Below, in pieces: positions 19,084 to 28,608 of a DNA stretch of 64,000 bases. Within the stretch, counting starts at the first letter, position 1. Every line of letters begins with the position of its first letter. Source of the stretch: an uncultured Bacteroidota bacterium (GTDB lineage: Bacteria; Bacteroidota; Bacteroidia; Flavobacteriales; Flavobacteriaceae); contig CAJWUI010000002.1 in NCBI GenBank assembly GCA_913047695.1, forward strand, positions 62,001 through 126,000, written 5' to 3'. Made by a program: the position numbers and the translations under genes. A model generated the notes under the pieces. The model had not been told where the DNA came from and did no database searches. It worked only from the letters and a program-made list of their open reading frames with translations.

Positions 19084-20433
19084 TTAGAAAAGAAAATTAA
19101 CTAAGCTTTCGACCTTTGATAATTGATGTAACTTAATTTTATTTTGTTGGCTGCTGAATTTAGTATACGATGAAATGAAAATTCCTTCAAACCCGAGTTT
19201 TTCTGCTTCTTGAATTCGCTGGTTAGTTTTTGAAATTGGGCGTAGTTCTCCAGAAAGCCCAATTTCAGATGCAAAACATAGCTTTTGTGATATTGGAATA
19301 TCATGGCAGCTTGATAGAATTGCTGCTATAACAGCTAGATCCATTGCGGGATCAACCACACTTATACCACCAGTAATGTTTATGAATACATCTTTACTAA
19401 CCAAATTAAATCCTGCTCTTTTTTCCAAGACAGCTAGTAACATATTTAAGCGCTTTGAATTAAATCCTGTACAACTTCTTTGAGGGGTACCATAAACTGC
19501 TGTACTTACCAATGCTTGCACCTCAATCATTAAAGGTCGAATACCTTCAATAGTAGCTGCAATTGCATGTCCGCTTAAAGTTTCCTCTTTTTCAGAAATT
19601 AATACTTCTGAGGGATTTTTTACTTGACGTAATCCTTTTTGTATCATTTCATAAATTCCTATTTCAGAGGTAGCTCCAAAACGATTTTTTTGAACTCTTA
19701 AAATTCTATAAATATGATTTCGATCCCCTTCGAACTGAATCACAGTATCAACCATGTGTTCGAGTATTTTTGGACCAGCTATCGTACCGTCTTTAGTTAT
19801 ATGACCAATTAAAATGACTGGAATATTTGTACTTTTTGCAAAACTGATGAGTTCAGATGCTACTGATCTTATTTGTGTAATACTCCCTGCGGCATTATCA
19901 ACATCTGAGTCGTGAAGGGTTTGTATAGAGTCTACAATTATTATATCAGGTGTGAGACTTTGAATTTGTAAAAAAATTAATTGAATATTGGTTTCACATA
20001 GAACATAACAAGACTCCTCACTAAGCCCCATTCTTTTTGCTCTAGATTTAATCTGTTGTTGGCTTTCTTCTCCTGAAATATAGAGTACTTTATTATTAAT
20101 TTGGAGTGCTATTTGAAGTAATAAGGTCGACTTACCAATACCTGGTTCTCCACCCAAAAGTACAACCCCTCCTGGGACCACCCCGCCACCTAGAACTCGA
20201 TCAAATTCATCATCACCAGTTTTAATTCTAGAAGTTTCTTTAAGACCAATTTTATCCATTCTAATTGGTTTTATAGCCTTTGTTAAATTATCTGTTTTCC
20301 AATCTTTGGAAATATTTTTATGTATTAACTCTTCAGTAATGGTGTTCCACTCTTTACAAATCTTACATTGACCCTGCCATTGGTTATGCTCCGCCCCGCA
20401 ATTTTTACAAAAAAACCCTTTTTTGATTTTCAA
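19084..20433 (-). CDS. radA: DNA repair protein RadA
   Basis: RecA-related helicase that processes branched recombination intermediates. Domains in order: a four-Cys zinc finger at residues 9-30 (FCKNCGAEHNQWQGQCKIC), the RecA-like ATPase with Walker A GGEPGIGKSTLL near 92-103, the RadA-specific KNRFG near 250, and the C-terminal Lon-protease-like domain (GGISVVDPAMDLAVIAAIL). Length 449 is normal. It is 18 nt downstream of the UPF0104 membrane protein gene on the same strand. Confidence 0.95.
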   Translation of the reverse strand: MKIKKGFFCKNCGAEHNQWQGQCKICKEWNTITEELIHKNISKDWKTDNLTKAIKPIRMDKIGLKETSRIKTGDDEFDRVLGGGVVPGGVVLLGGEPGIGKSTLLLQIALQINNKVLYISGEESQQQIKSRAKRMGLSEESCYVLCETNIQLIFLQIQSLTPDIIIVDSIQTLHDSDVDNAAGSITQIRSVASELISFAKSTNIPVILIGHITKDGTIAGPKILEHMVDTVIQFEGDRNHIYRILRVQKNRFGATSEIGIYEMIQKGLRQVKNPSEVLISEKEETLSGHAIAATIEGIRPLMIEVQALVSTAVYGTPQRSCTGFNSKRLNMLLAVLEKRAGFNLVSKDVFINITGGISVVDPAMDLAVIAAILSSCHDIPISQKLCFASEIGLSGELRPISKTNQRIQEAEKLGFEGIFISSYTKFSSQQNKIKLHQLSKVESLVNFLF

Positions 20434-20451
20434 AATTCGCTATAAGTTTAA

Positions 20452-21414
20452 TTACTTTTTCCTATTTACTAAAGGTAGAATAAAAAAAGAAAGGCTTCCA
20501 AAAAATATAATCATCAGTGTTTGAGAAGTCCAGACTATCCAACCGAACGCCAATCCAGATTCATTCGAAATTCCGAAGGATGAAAGTGTCATAGCTACAG
20601 ATAAGGGGTAAATTCCAATACCACCATTAGTCGCTGTTAGAGTAAGCCCGCCAATTACAAAAGATGGTAACATTTGTATTATTTGTAAATTTTGCATTTC
20701 AGGGATGGTCCATTTTATGATGTAGAACATACTAAAATACATTGTCCATATAAATATAGTATGGGTAGCGAAAGCCAATTTGTAAGGCATATTTTTAATT
20801 GACATAATCCCCTCGATTAAACCTTCAATAAAAGCTTTTATTTTTGTCAATATTTTTGAATTATTTTTTCCTAAAAACTTTTTTAAACCGAAAAAAATTA
20901 AGGATAGAATAAAGATTACAGCTATAAGTTTTTGTAAATCAAAGGTTTTTTCACGAAGAATTTCCCATATGGATTCAAATTGTAAACTAAGTGTTAGAAA
21001 AATTAAACTTAAAAGTATTATGAAATCTATAAGTCTCTCAGCAATTATAGTACCAAATAATTTTTCAAAGGGAATCTTTTCATAATTGCTTAAAGTAGTA
21101 GCTCTTAAAATTTCACCTGATCTGGGTATTCCAAGATTAGCAATATAAGATACTAGTACGGCCAGAATAGAATTTATAAATCGAGGATAATATCCAAGTG
21201 GATTTAATAAAAATTTCCAACGAAAAGCTCTTGAAAGGTGGCTCAAAATGCCAAAAACAATTGCGCTAATAATGTATTTTAAGTCAGCATTTCTAATATA
21301 ACTAATTATAAGTTTTCTTTCCTCAGCAGAAGTCATTACAACAGACAAATAAATAAAGAAGATACCTAAAAATGGAGGGAAAATTATTTTGAGATTATGA
21401 TAAAGTTTTTTCAC
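20452..21414 (-). CDS. UPF0104 / lysylphosphatidylglycerol-synthase-like membrane protein
   Basis: A 320-residue polytopic protein with about eight hydrophobic helices. It shows family landmarks: SAIVFGILSHLSRAFRWKFLL near residue 50, the IANLGIPRSGEILRATTLS segment near 90-110, FGTIIAERLIDFIILL near 120 and TATNGGIGIYPLSVAM near 258. Family members are the membrane part of MprF-type aminoacyl-lipid synthases and stand-alone homologues proposed as lipid flippases; no synthase domain is fused here. In many Flavobacteriia it follows panC-panD; here panC precedes it directly. Substrate unknown. Confidence 0.82.
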   Translation of the reverse strand: MKKLYHNLKIIFPPFLGIFFIYLSVVMTSAEERKLIISYIRNADLKYIISAIVFGILSHLSRAFRWKFLLNPLGYYPRFINSILAVLVSYIANLGIPRSGEILRATTLSNYEKIPFEKLFGTIIAERLIDFIILLSLIFLTLSLQFESIWEILREKTFDLQKLIAVIFILSLIFFGLKKFLGKNNSKILTKIKAFIEGLIEGIMSIKNMPYKLAFATHTIFIWTMYFSMFYIIKWTIPEMQNLQIIQMLPSFVIGGLTLTATNGGIGIYPLSVAMTLSSFGISNESGLAFGWIVWTSQTLMIIFFGSLSFFILPLVNRKK

Positions 21415-21486
21415 AATTCTTATGATAAATTATTCGATAGTTTATTGAATGAAAGCTTTATTTCTTGTTGGTATAATTATTATAAG

Positions 21487-22329
21487 TTAATTAAATTTTA
21501 TTTCTTCGTTATCTATAAGTCTTGTATTGCCTGCAAGCACAGCAATAAAAATCCGGTATTTTTTTTGTTTTTGAAACTTTTCTACTGGTATTAAATTATC
21601 TGTTGATGCAATAAAAAAGTATTCAACTTTTAAATCTTTGCTATCTTCTACAGTATTTATAAAAAAACCTTTCATAACATCGAATTTTTTAGTCTTTTTA
21701 ACTTTTAGTTCTTTCAAAGCATAATAAATTTTTTTTGCAGCAGATCGTTGTCTTGAATTTAAAAACTTATTCCTTGTACTCATTGCAAGGCCGTCATCTT
21801 CTCTTTCTGTTGGACAAGATACTATTTTGACACCTAGCTTAAGACTCTTGTTAAGAGCTTTTATAATCTGTGTTTGCTGGTAATCTTTTTCTCCAAAATA
21901 TGCATTATTTGGTCTTATATCTTTAAAAAGCTTTTCTATAACAGTTGCAACACCATTGAAATGTCCTGGGCGAAATTTCCCTTCCATATGAAGAGCAATC
22001 GAGCCAAAGTCATAAGATTTGCTTTTTATTCCAGAAGGATACATATCGTCATGACCCGGATTATAAATAATCACATTTTTTGAAAATGGTGATAAGAAAG
22101 ATTTATCGCTAATTATATCGAATGGATATTTTTTTAGGTCATTCCAATCATTGAATTGAGTAGGATTTACGTATATGCTAACAACAACTATATCATTATC
22201 ACAGCAAGCCTTTTTAATAAGACTCGAATGGCCTCTATGTAATCCTCCCATAGTTGGAACAAGACCAATCCTTTGAGCCTTAGAATTTAAATGCATCTTG
22301 AGTTTTTCTGAGGCCTTAAATACCAACAT
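21487..22329 (-). CDS. panC: Pantothenate synthetase
   Basis: Joins pantoate and beta-alanine with ATP to give pantothenate for CoA synthesis. Motifs present: LVPTMGGLHRGHSSLI near residue 23 (HIGH-type nucleotide site), VSIYVNPTQFN near 52, HFNGVATVIEKLF near 138 and FGEKDYQQTQII near 159; PTEREDDGLAMSTRN near 194 supplies the KMSKS-like end. At 280 residues it is complete. It is divergent from the orphan glycogen-synthase-like gene. panD, often directly downstream in relatives, is not in the 72-bp gap before the next gene. Confidence 0.95.
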   Translation of the reverse strand: MLVFKASEKLKMHLNSKAQRIGLVPTMGGLHRGHSSLIKKACCDNDIVVVSIYVNPTQFNDWNDLKKYPFDIISDKSFLSPFSKNVIIYNPGHDDMYPSGIKSKSYDFGSIALHMEGKFRPGHFNGVATVIEKLFKDIRPNNAYFGEKDYQQTQIIKALNKSLKLGVKIVSCPTEREDDGLAMSTRNKFLNSRQRSAAKKIYYALKELKVKKTKKFDVMKGFFINTVEDSKDLKVEYFFIASTDNLIPVEKFQKQKKYRIFIAVLAGNTRLIDNEEIKFN

Positions 22330-22365
22330 TTAGCAATTTGTTAACGCTGCTAAAGTAGGCAGTTT

Positions 22366-22397
22366 TTGATAATATGTCTATTTATTTTGTATTTTTG
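22366..22397 (+). promoter_or_regulatory. Promoter of the GT5-like gene (TTG-N21-TATTTTTG)
   Basis: TTG at 22366-22368 and TATTTTTG at 22390-22397 are separated by 21 nt, an exact match to TTG-N17-23-TAnnTTTG. The predicted start near 22403 leaves about 23 nt before the ATG at 22426. This also argues against the longer reading frame that would begin at the TTG itself. Confidence 0.7.
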
Positions 22398-22425
22398 CGA
22401 GACTTTTCCCATAGGAAAATCAAAT

Positions 22426-23226
22426 ATGAAAGACAAGAGAGTATTAATTATTTCCTCTGAGGTTGTTCCTTATTTGCCTCAAACAGACCAAGCAATTAAA
22501 TCATTCCAGATTCCAAAAACAGTTAATGAAAATGGGGGACAGACTCGGATTTTTATGCCGCGCTATGGATTGATAAACGAAAGAAGACATCAACTACACG
22601 AGGTTATAAGGCTTTCTGGTATGAACTTAGTAATAAATGACATGGATATGCCTCTAATTATTAAGGTAGCTTCCATTCCAAAAGAAAGAATGCAGGTTTA
22701 TTTTATTGATAATGAGGAGTATTTTAAAAGAAGAGCAATACTTCACGATTCTGAAGGCAAGATATTCAAAGATAATGATGAAAGGATGATTTTTTTTACA
22801 AAAGGTGTTATTGAGACAGTTAAGAAGTTAAATTGGTCCCCAGATATAATTCATCTTCACGGTTGGTTTACCTCCCTTTTTCCTCTCTACTTAAAAACAT
22901 ATTATGCCGATGAACCACTTTTCTCAGATAGTAAAATAGTTTATTCAGTTTATGATCCTGATTTTAAGGGTGTTGTTTCTAAGAAAATTATCGATAAGGT
23001 TGCATTTGATAAAATCGATAAAGGTCAAATAAGTGAGCTTAGAAAAGCAGACTTTCATGCCTTAACTAACCTAGCTATAACTCATTGTGACGGAATAATA
23101 TCAGCCTCAGAAAATTTAGATGATGATATTCTGAGTAACTTAAAAAACAGTAAAAAACCTCTTTTAGAGTATCCTAAATCTCAAGAGGATAAATTATTAA
23201 TAAATTTTTACTCAAAGGAAATATAA
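22426..23226 (+). CDS. Glycogen/starch-synthase-like protein, N-terminal GT5 domain only
   Basis: A 266-residue protein matching the N-terminal Rossmann domain of GT5 glycogen synthases: VLIISSEVVPYLPQ at the start, GGQTRIFMPRYGLINERRHQ near 41, VYFIDNEEYFKRR near 98 and DIIHLHGWFTSLFPLYLK near 143. The C-terminal ADP-glucose-binding domain is absent; the protein stops after a short tail. I recall the same short form in Flavobacteriia beside panC and a DUF4270 gene, so it is a conserved half protein and not a local truncation. Whether it is catalytic is doubtful. DUF4270 follows 7 nt later, suggesting a shared transcript. Confidence 0.85.
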   Translation: MKDKRVLIISSEVVPYLPQTDQAIKSFQIPKTVNENGGQTRIFMPRYGLINERRHQLHEVIRLSGMNLVINDMDMPLIIKVASIPKERMQVYFIDNEEYFKRRAILHDSEGKIFKDNDERMIFFTKGVIETVKKLNWSPDIIHLHGWFTSLFPLYLKTYYADEPLFSDSKIVYSVYDPDFKGVVSKKIIDKVAFDKIDKGQISELRKADFHALTNLAITHCDGIISASENLDDDILSNLKNSKKPLLEYPKSQEDKLLINFYSKEI

Positions 23227-23233
23227 CCTTGAT

Positions 23234-25063
23234 GTGGTGAGGTATTTTGAACATTCTTTTCCGACTTGTTTTATATTGATTTTCATACTTATTTCATGTG
23301 ATAAGGAATATCATCCTGTAGGGGAATCCATTTTTTCAGATTTAACTCTAGAAACAAAAATTAAAAATATTCCTGTATTTACCTACCAACAAAGTGTAAA
23401 TGAAGTTCAATCAAATGTTCAACCACTAGCTCAATTAGGACGAATTAACCATCCTGTTTTTGGAGATGTTAGAGCGAGTATTTTCACACAAATATCAATT
23501 GGTTCAGATCCATTTTTTGGAAATATAAGGCAACCTTTAGAGGATTCTGGAGATGAGGACGACGTTAACATTATACCAGAAAATGAGACAATTAGAGAAG
23601 TTTTTTTAGAAATTCCCTTTTTTTCGAACACTGATGATTCTGACAATGACGGTGTAATTGATTCTCTAGATTCAGATCCAAACGATCCTGCAAGTAACTC
23701 AGATGATGATGATTTGTCTGATATAGTAGAGTTTCAATTAGGATTAAACCCCTTAAGCGCTGATAGTGATGGAGATGGCATTTTGGACCACAATGACGAC
23801 GATAATCAAAATTATGACAGTGAAAATAGGGTATACGCAATTGATTCTATTTATGGAAATCGTAACTCAGAATTTGACCTGCAAGTTTATGAGTTAACGT
23901 ACTATCTTAATAACCTGGATCCTAAAGACAACTTTGAATCAGCCCAAATATATTATTCTAATCGTGATTATTTTGATGAAGGATTTGTTGGAGAGAAACT
24001 TTTCAGCGGACAAATAAAGCTCAACTTTGAAGAGGTCAGGTTAAATTTCAAAGAGGATGATCTAGATACCGAAGATATTGACGAAACAACTTTAGTTGAA
24101 ACTAGATTAAGTCCTCGCATTAGGATTCCATTAAATAAAAACTTTTTTCAAGAAAATTTAATAGAACTTGAGGGGACAAATTCATTGCTTGATGACGCTA
24201 CTTATCAGAAAAGAATGAGGGGCCTTATCATAAGAGGAGATAATTTTTCAGAAAATCTTTACATGCTTTTGGATATCCAAAATGCTGTGATTAAGATTAA
24301 CTATGTTTTTGACGACTACAATACAAAAGGCACATTAGACGATTTATCAGACGACCTGATTGAAAAAAGAGAAAGAGATTTAGAATTGAATCTAGGAAAT
24401 ATTAGAATAAATTCTTTAAAAAATTCCGTGTTTGATTCAGCTATTCAAAATAGAATAGAATCTTCTTTAAATAATGAGCCTTCAGATAAATTATTTATTC
24501 AGAGTAGTCGTTTACACGGAAAAATTAGACTTTTTTCAGGTGAAAATCCTGAGTTCAATGAGATACTTAATGATATCAGGGAAGAAAAAATACTTGTCAA
24601 CCAGGCAAATTTAATTTTTCATGTTGATTCTGAGATGCAAACTGAAGAAATTACAGCTCAAAGAATTTATCTTTATAATTTCAAAAACGGTTTGCCAATT
24701 AGTGATTATGTAAGTGATTTTTCAACTTCAAATTTTGGAACTAATTCAAATAAGTCAAATTTTGGAGGTATTTTAGAACTTGGTGAAAATGGAAAACCTT
24801 TCAGATATAAATTTAATTTGACTAATCACATAACTAATATTATTAAAAATGATTCTTTGAATTACGACTTAGGACTAACCGTATCAGGAAATATTGAAAA
24901 TCCGTTACCTATAAAAGCTAAGACAGGTGACCAAGATTTAGATATAAATTTTCCTCTGTCTGCTACACTTAATCCACTAGGTACAATTCTCATAGGTTCT
25001 CACCCTGACAGTACTTCAACCGATAAAAAAGTTAAGCTGGAGCTAATTTATTCTTCATATTGA
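23234..25063 (+). CDS. DUF4270 lipoprotein with calcium-binding-type repeats
   Basis: A 609-residue surface or periplasmic lipoprotein: GTG start, hydrophobic segment and lipobox LISC near residue 22. The N-terminal part (FSDLTLETKIKNIPVFTYQQ) and LAQLGRINHPVFGDVRASIF are typical of DUF4270. Residues about 130-190 form an Asp-rich insert with DSDNDGVIDSLDSDP and DSDGDGILDHNDDD, the pattern of thrombospondin type 3 / EF-hand-like calcium repeats. Function of the family is unknown; exposure on the outer membrane is plausible. It lies 7 nt after the GT5-like gene and converges on a GntP permease gene with a 4-nt gap. Confidence 0.82.
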   Translation: MVRYFEHSFPTCFILIFILISCDKEYHPVGESIFSDLTLETKIKNIPVFTYQQSVNEVQSNVQPLAQLGRINHPVFGDVRASIFTQISIGSDPFFGNIRQPLEDSGDEDDVNIIPENETIREVFLEIPFFSNTDDSDNDGVIDSLDSDPNDPASNSDDDDLSDIVEFQLGLNPLSADSDGDGILDHNDDDNQNYDSENRVYAIDSIYGNRNSEFDLQVYELTYYLNNLDPKDNFESAQIYYSNRDYFDEGFVGEKLFSGQIKLNFEEVRLNFKEDDLDTEDIDETTLVETRLSPRIRIPLNKNFFQENLIELEGTNSLLDDATYQKRMRGLIIRGDNFSENLYMLLDIQNAVIKINYVFDDYNTKGTLDDLSDDLIEKRERDLELNLGNIRINSLKNSVFDSAIQNRIESSLNNEPSDKLFIQSSRLHGKIRLFSGENPEFNEILNDIREEKILVNQANLIFHVDSEMQTEEITAQRIYLYNFKNGLPISDYVSDFSTSNFGTNSNKSNFGGILELGENGKPFRYKFNLTNHITNIIKNDSLNYDLGLTVSGNIENPLPIKAKTGDQDLDINFPLSATLNPLGTILIGSHPDSTSTDKKVKLELIYSSY

Positions 25064-25067
25064 AAAA

Positions 25068-26399
25068 CTATATATTAATCCAAACTGTATAGCAAACAAA
25101 TAATATTATAAATCCTACCAAGCCTTGAATTAAAGTTCCCAGTGTGTGGCTTCTCAGTGCAGTTTTAGTGTCCATTTTGCTCATTTGTGAAACAACCCAG
25201 AAATAAGAATCGTTTACGTGAGAGATTGTCATAGATCCAACTCCTATTGCCATTATGATCCAGACTTTGCCTAATTCTGTATCTAATCCAATTATTGGAA
25301 CTAAAGGGAAGCAAATTGATGATGAGGTAATAATTGCCACTGTAGATGATCCTTGGGCAGTTTTCAAGAATGCTGCGATTAAAAAAGGTACTAATAGCCC
25401 AAATGAGCCATATAATGATTGATTCGTCAAATACTCTTGAAAGGGAATAGTTTGAATTACTTTACCTAAACCTCCTCCAATGCCTGTGATTAGTAGTATC
25501 GGGAAAACCTGTTTAATGGCTTGTATAAAACTCGAGGTAATAATTTTTTTTCGATTTATTTTAATCAATTGAAGGGAAAAAAGCATTCCAATTCCTAGAG
25601 CAAATACAGGACGCGATATAATATTGGCAACTTCGATTAGAATTTGATTATTTGAAATAAAATTTGAAATTGGCCTAATGCTAAGAAGAAAAACAGGTAC
25701 TATAATTGGTAAGATAGCTTGGCTAAAACTTGGAGAATTTTTGACTTCTTGTTTTAAGACAATTATATCATTACTATAATTATTTACACCCTTTTTTTTA
25801 ATAATAAAATTAGCGTAAACAGCTCCAATAAGAGCCAATATAAAGGCAAAAAATGAACCGAAAATAACAAGTAAAAAAAGATTATCTAATTTTAGGTTAA
25901 ATGCTGCAGCAAGTGGACCTGGAGTAGGAGGTACTAAGACGTGAGGCGCAAATAATCCCGTAGATAAAGCAACCGATAGGCCAGTTAAAGAAATTTTAGC
26001 GTGTTTTGAAAATGTTTTATTTAAATTAAATAGAATTGCAAAAGCTGCATCACAAAAAATAGGAATAGAGACTAGGTAGCCTATAAAACTAATGGCATAT
26101 GGTAAAGGAATTTTTTTTAGATATTTCAATATGCCCCTAGCTATGGAATAGGTTCCTCCAGATTTTTCAAGCAAAACCCCTATAATGATTCCGAAAAAAA
26201 TTAATAACCCTAGATTTTTTATTACTCCAATGAGTCCGTCAAATATTAAGGAAAAGCTTTTATAAATTGGAATTTGAAGCAAAAATCCTAAAGTCAGTGA
26301 AGCTACAAACAATACTAAAGATGGATGTAGTTTGATTTTTGAAATGCATAGTATTATAAAAACTAAAACTAGGAAGACACTTGCTATTGGGAACAACAT
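25068..26399 (-). CDS. GntP-family permease (gluconate/organic acid:H+ symporter)
   Basis: A 443-residue inner-membrane transporter with about 12 hydrophobic segments. Landmarks of the family include LLIFFGIIIGVLLEKSGGT near residue 66, FAPHVLVPPTPGPLAAA near 150-167, LITGIGGGLGKVIQ near 300, and FLKTAQGSSTVAIITSSS near 342 followed by SMTISHVNDSYFWVV near 397. GntP relatives carry gluconate, fructuronate, glycerate or similar hydroxy acids; no kinase or dehydrogenase neighbour narrows this. Gene stands alone on the minus strand. Confidence 0.87.
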   Translation of the reverse strand: MLFPIASVFLVLVFIILCISKIKLHPSLVLFVASLTLGFLLQIPIYKSFSLIFDGLIGVIKNLGLLIFFGIIIGVLLEKSGGTYSIARGILKYLKKIPLPYAISFIGYLVSIPIFCDAAFAILFNLNKTFSKHAKISLTGLSVALSTGLFAPHVLVPPTPGPLAAAFNLKLDNLFLLVIFGSFFAFILALIGAVYANFIIKKKGVNNYSNDIIVLKQEVKNSPSFSQAILPIIVPVFLLSIRPISNFISNNQILIEVANIISRPVFALGIGMLFSLQLIKINRKKIITSSFIQAIKQVFPILLITGIGGGLGKVIQTIPFQEYLTNQSLYGSFGLLVPFLIAAFLKTAQGSSTVAIITSSSICFPLVPIIGLDTELGKVWIIMAIGVGSMTISHVNDSYFWVVSQMSKMDTKTALRSHTLGTLIQGLVGFIILFVCYTVWINI

Positions 26400-26444
26400 A
26401 GTATCTAAATATAAATAATAAATATGAACAAAAACTTACTTATA

Positions 26445-27404
26445 TCATTCAGCTAATATAGCGTTCATAATTGTTGGTGCATGTACACGAGAGTTTTCTA
26501 TGAACCATTTGTTTGTTTTGTATCCCCCACAAACAACTCCTGCTAGAAATACTCTTTTTGAATTAGATTCCATAGTCTCATTATTATATACAGGTGTTTT
26601 GTAGTCATCTTTTTGGAATCTTACACCAACACTCTCGAGCATTTCAAAGTTTGGCTCATAACCTGTCATAGCTAAAACAAAATCATTTGCAATTTTATAA
26701 GAGTTTTTTGTATCCTTGAAATGAACAAAATCTTTTTCAATACTGGTGATTGAAGCATTAAAATAGGCTTTTATACTTCCTTCCTCGATTCTATTTATTA
26801 TATCAGGTCGGGCCCAATACTTCACATTACTCCCAATTTCTTTTTCACGAATAATCATGGTTACGCTTTTAGCACCCTTTCTGTAGGTTTCTAGAGCTAC
26901 ATCAACAGCCGAGTTTGCAGAACCAACAACTACTATATCCATCCCGAAATAAGGATGGGGTTCGGTATAATAATGTTTCACTTTGGGAAGATTTTCACCA
27001 GGGACATCAAGTAAAAAAGGGCGGTCATAAAATCCTGTAGCAAATACAATATTATTAGAATTGTAAATTCCTTTGCTAGTTTCAATCCTAAATTCCTGCG
27101 CTTCATTTTTTATGGTTTCTACAGGTTCGTAAAGATTAAGTTTGAGCTTCCAGTGGGTAGCAACCCTTCTGTAGTACTCTAAAGCTTCTGCTCTTGTGGG
27201 TTTTGAATTATGAGAGATAAAAGGAATATCCCCAATTTCTAACTTATCAGAAGTTGAAAAAAAAGTCATATTTAGGGGATAATTGTAAAGCGAGTTCACC
27301 ATTACACCCTTATCAAAAATCATATATTTTAAGCCTCTTTTTTTTGCTTCAATACCGCAAGCAAGTCCTATCGGGCCAGCGCCAATAATAATTACATCAA
27401 CCAT
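26445..27404 (-). CDS. YpdA-type FAD-dependent (bacillithiol) disulfide reductase
   Basis: A 319-residue flavoprotein of the YpdA group. The FAD-binding GAGPIGLACGIEAKKRG is at residues 8-24 and the NAD(P)H-binding VVGSANSAVDVALETYRKG near 160-178; LNMTFFSTSDKLEIGDIPF near 44 is characteristic of YpdA. The thioredoxin-reductase CxxC is missing, as expected. Family members reduce oxidised bacillithiol; whether this organism makes bacillithiol cannot be judged from the window. It is 40 nt upstream of the GntP gene on the same strand, possibly co-transcribed. Confidence 0.85.
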   Translation of the reverse strand: MVDVIIIGAGPIGLACGIEAKKRGLKYMIFDKGVMVNSLYNYPLNMTFFSTSDKLEIGDIPFISHNSKPTRAEALEYYRRVATHWKLKLNLYEPVETIKNEAQEFRIETSKGIYNSNNIVFATGFYDRPFLLDVPGENLPKVKHYYTEPHPYFGMDIVVVGSANSAVDVALETYRKGAKSVTMIIREKEIGSNVKYWARPDIINRIEEGSIKAYFNASITSIEKDFVHFKDTKNSYKIANDFVLAMTGYEPNFEMLESVGVRFQKDDYKTPVYNNETMESNSKRVFLAGVVCGGYKTNKWFIENSRVHAPTIMNAILAE

Positions 27405-27573
27405 TGCTCTAAAGTATGAATCTTTTTAAGAATATTTAAAAATTATAATAATAAACTATCAATATAATTTATTTAATAGTTTTATCAAATATTTATAATA
27501 ATAATATGACAAAATTTGATGTTATTGATAATAATTTTTTACTAATTATAGTTTTTTTCTATAATTTAATAAT

Positions 27574-28608
27574 TTATGATAGTAATATCTTTTGCCTTAT
27601 TAAAATTGAAACGATGCAAAGGGTTAGATATGTTGTCATTGTTGCATTTCCAAAATAAAAAGCTACCAGGACAGAAGTTGATAACCACCAAATGGGAAAC
27701 AAAAATGCTCCTAATGCATATTTCATTGAACTAACAAAAACTTTATCATCAAATTGATTTATTATCTTTCTTGATATCCATAGTGGAATAAAATTTGGAA
27801 GTCCTAAAATTGATGAAAAAACATTTCTGAATCTATTTATATTGCGTCTTTTCGGCAAATCATTAGATGAATATTTGAGAGCTTTTTTTAAATCATAAAA
27901 ACTCATTTTTGTTGTTATTCTATTTATACACTCTTTTTGAATAGGATATTTTTCGGTCTCCAATGGAAGCCAGAGACATTGCTGCATTCTTGTCTGTAGC
28001 TCTTCTCTAATTAAATTTATATTTTCAGCTTCATTAAGTTTAGTATTTATAAAATCTGATACTAATAATGGTTTTCCGTAAACAAGATGGAGAGTAGTGC
28101 AAGTTTGCTTGTGGTGCCCATAATTAATTCCAACTGGGAGAATATAGATTTTTTTACCCCTATTATAATTTTGGGCTTGTAATGCAAGCCTACTACTCCC
28201 TTTAGAAAGCTTTTTTAGATAATACTCATCATGATGACCGCCTTCTGAAAACATCATCAAAAATTTGCCATTTCCCAATAGCTCATAACATTTTTTGAAA
28301 GTAATATCATTTTTTTTCAAATTACTATAACCGTTTCTTATCCTATATACAGGAAGCATCTGCAGTGCGTCTAAAAACCATTGAAGAGGACCACCAAAAA
28401 CGTCACTTCTTGTTAAGGATGTAATTTTTTTTGGTGTCATAGAGCCAATAAGCAGGGGATCTAAAAAGGCACCTTGATGATTCGGAGAAAATAATACCCC
28501 ACCGTCCTTAGGAATGTTTTCATACCCATATTGCTTTATATCTCTAAAAAAAATTTGGTTATAATACCTTAGGAAATATTTTAGTGAAAAATAAAAGATG
28601 TTTTTCAA
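27574..28608 (-). CDS. Lysophospholipid/glycerol-3-phosphate acyltransferase family protein
   Basis: A 344-residue PlsC-superfamily acyltransferase. The acyl-acceptor motif is SPNHQGAFLDPLLIGS near residue 41, with His and Asp separated by five residues, the Bacteroidetes variant of NHx4D. FSEGGHHDEYYLKKL near 120 stands in for FPEG and VGINYGHHK near 161 for the third block. Two or three hydrophobic helices follow near the C-terminus (about 270-340). It probably acylates lysophospholipid or an aminoacyl lipid at the inner membrane; substrate uncertain. A 169-bp, very AT-rich spacer without recognisable signals separates it from ypdA. Confidence 0.8.
   Translation of the reverse strand: MKNIFYFSLKYFLRYYNQIFFRDIKQYGYENIPKDGGVLFSPNHQGAFLDPLLIGSMTPKKITSLTRSDVFGGPLQWFLDALQMLPVYRIRNGYSNLKKNDITFKKCYELLGNGKFLMMFSEGGHHDEYYLKKLSKGSSRLALQAQNYNRGKKIYILPVGINYGHHKQTCTTLHLVYGKPLLVSDFINTKLNEAENINLIREELQTRMQQCLWLPLETEKYPIQKECINRITTKMSFYDLKKALKYSSNDLPKRRNINRFRNVFSSILGLPNFIPLWISRKIINQFDDKVFVSSMKYALGAFLFPIWWLSTSVLVAFYFGNATMTTYLTLCIVSILIRQKILLS

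Noticed and set aside
22366-22425. Longer GT5-like frame beginning at TTG 22366
   Set aside because: The added segment consists of the promoter elements and an unconserved hydrophobic stretch; the ATG at 22426 gives the family start.
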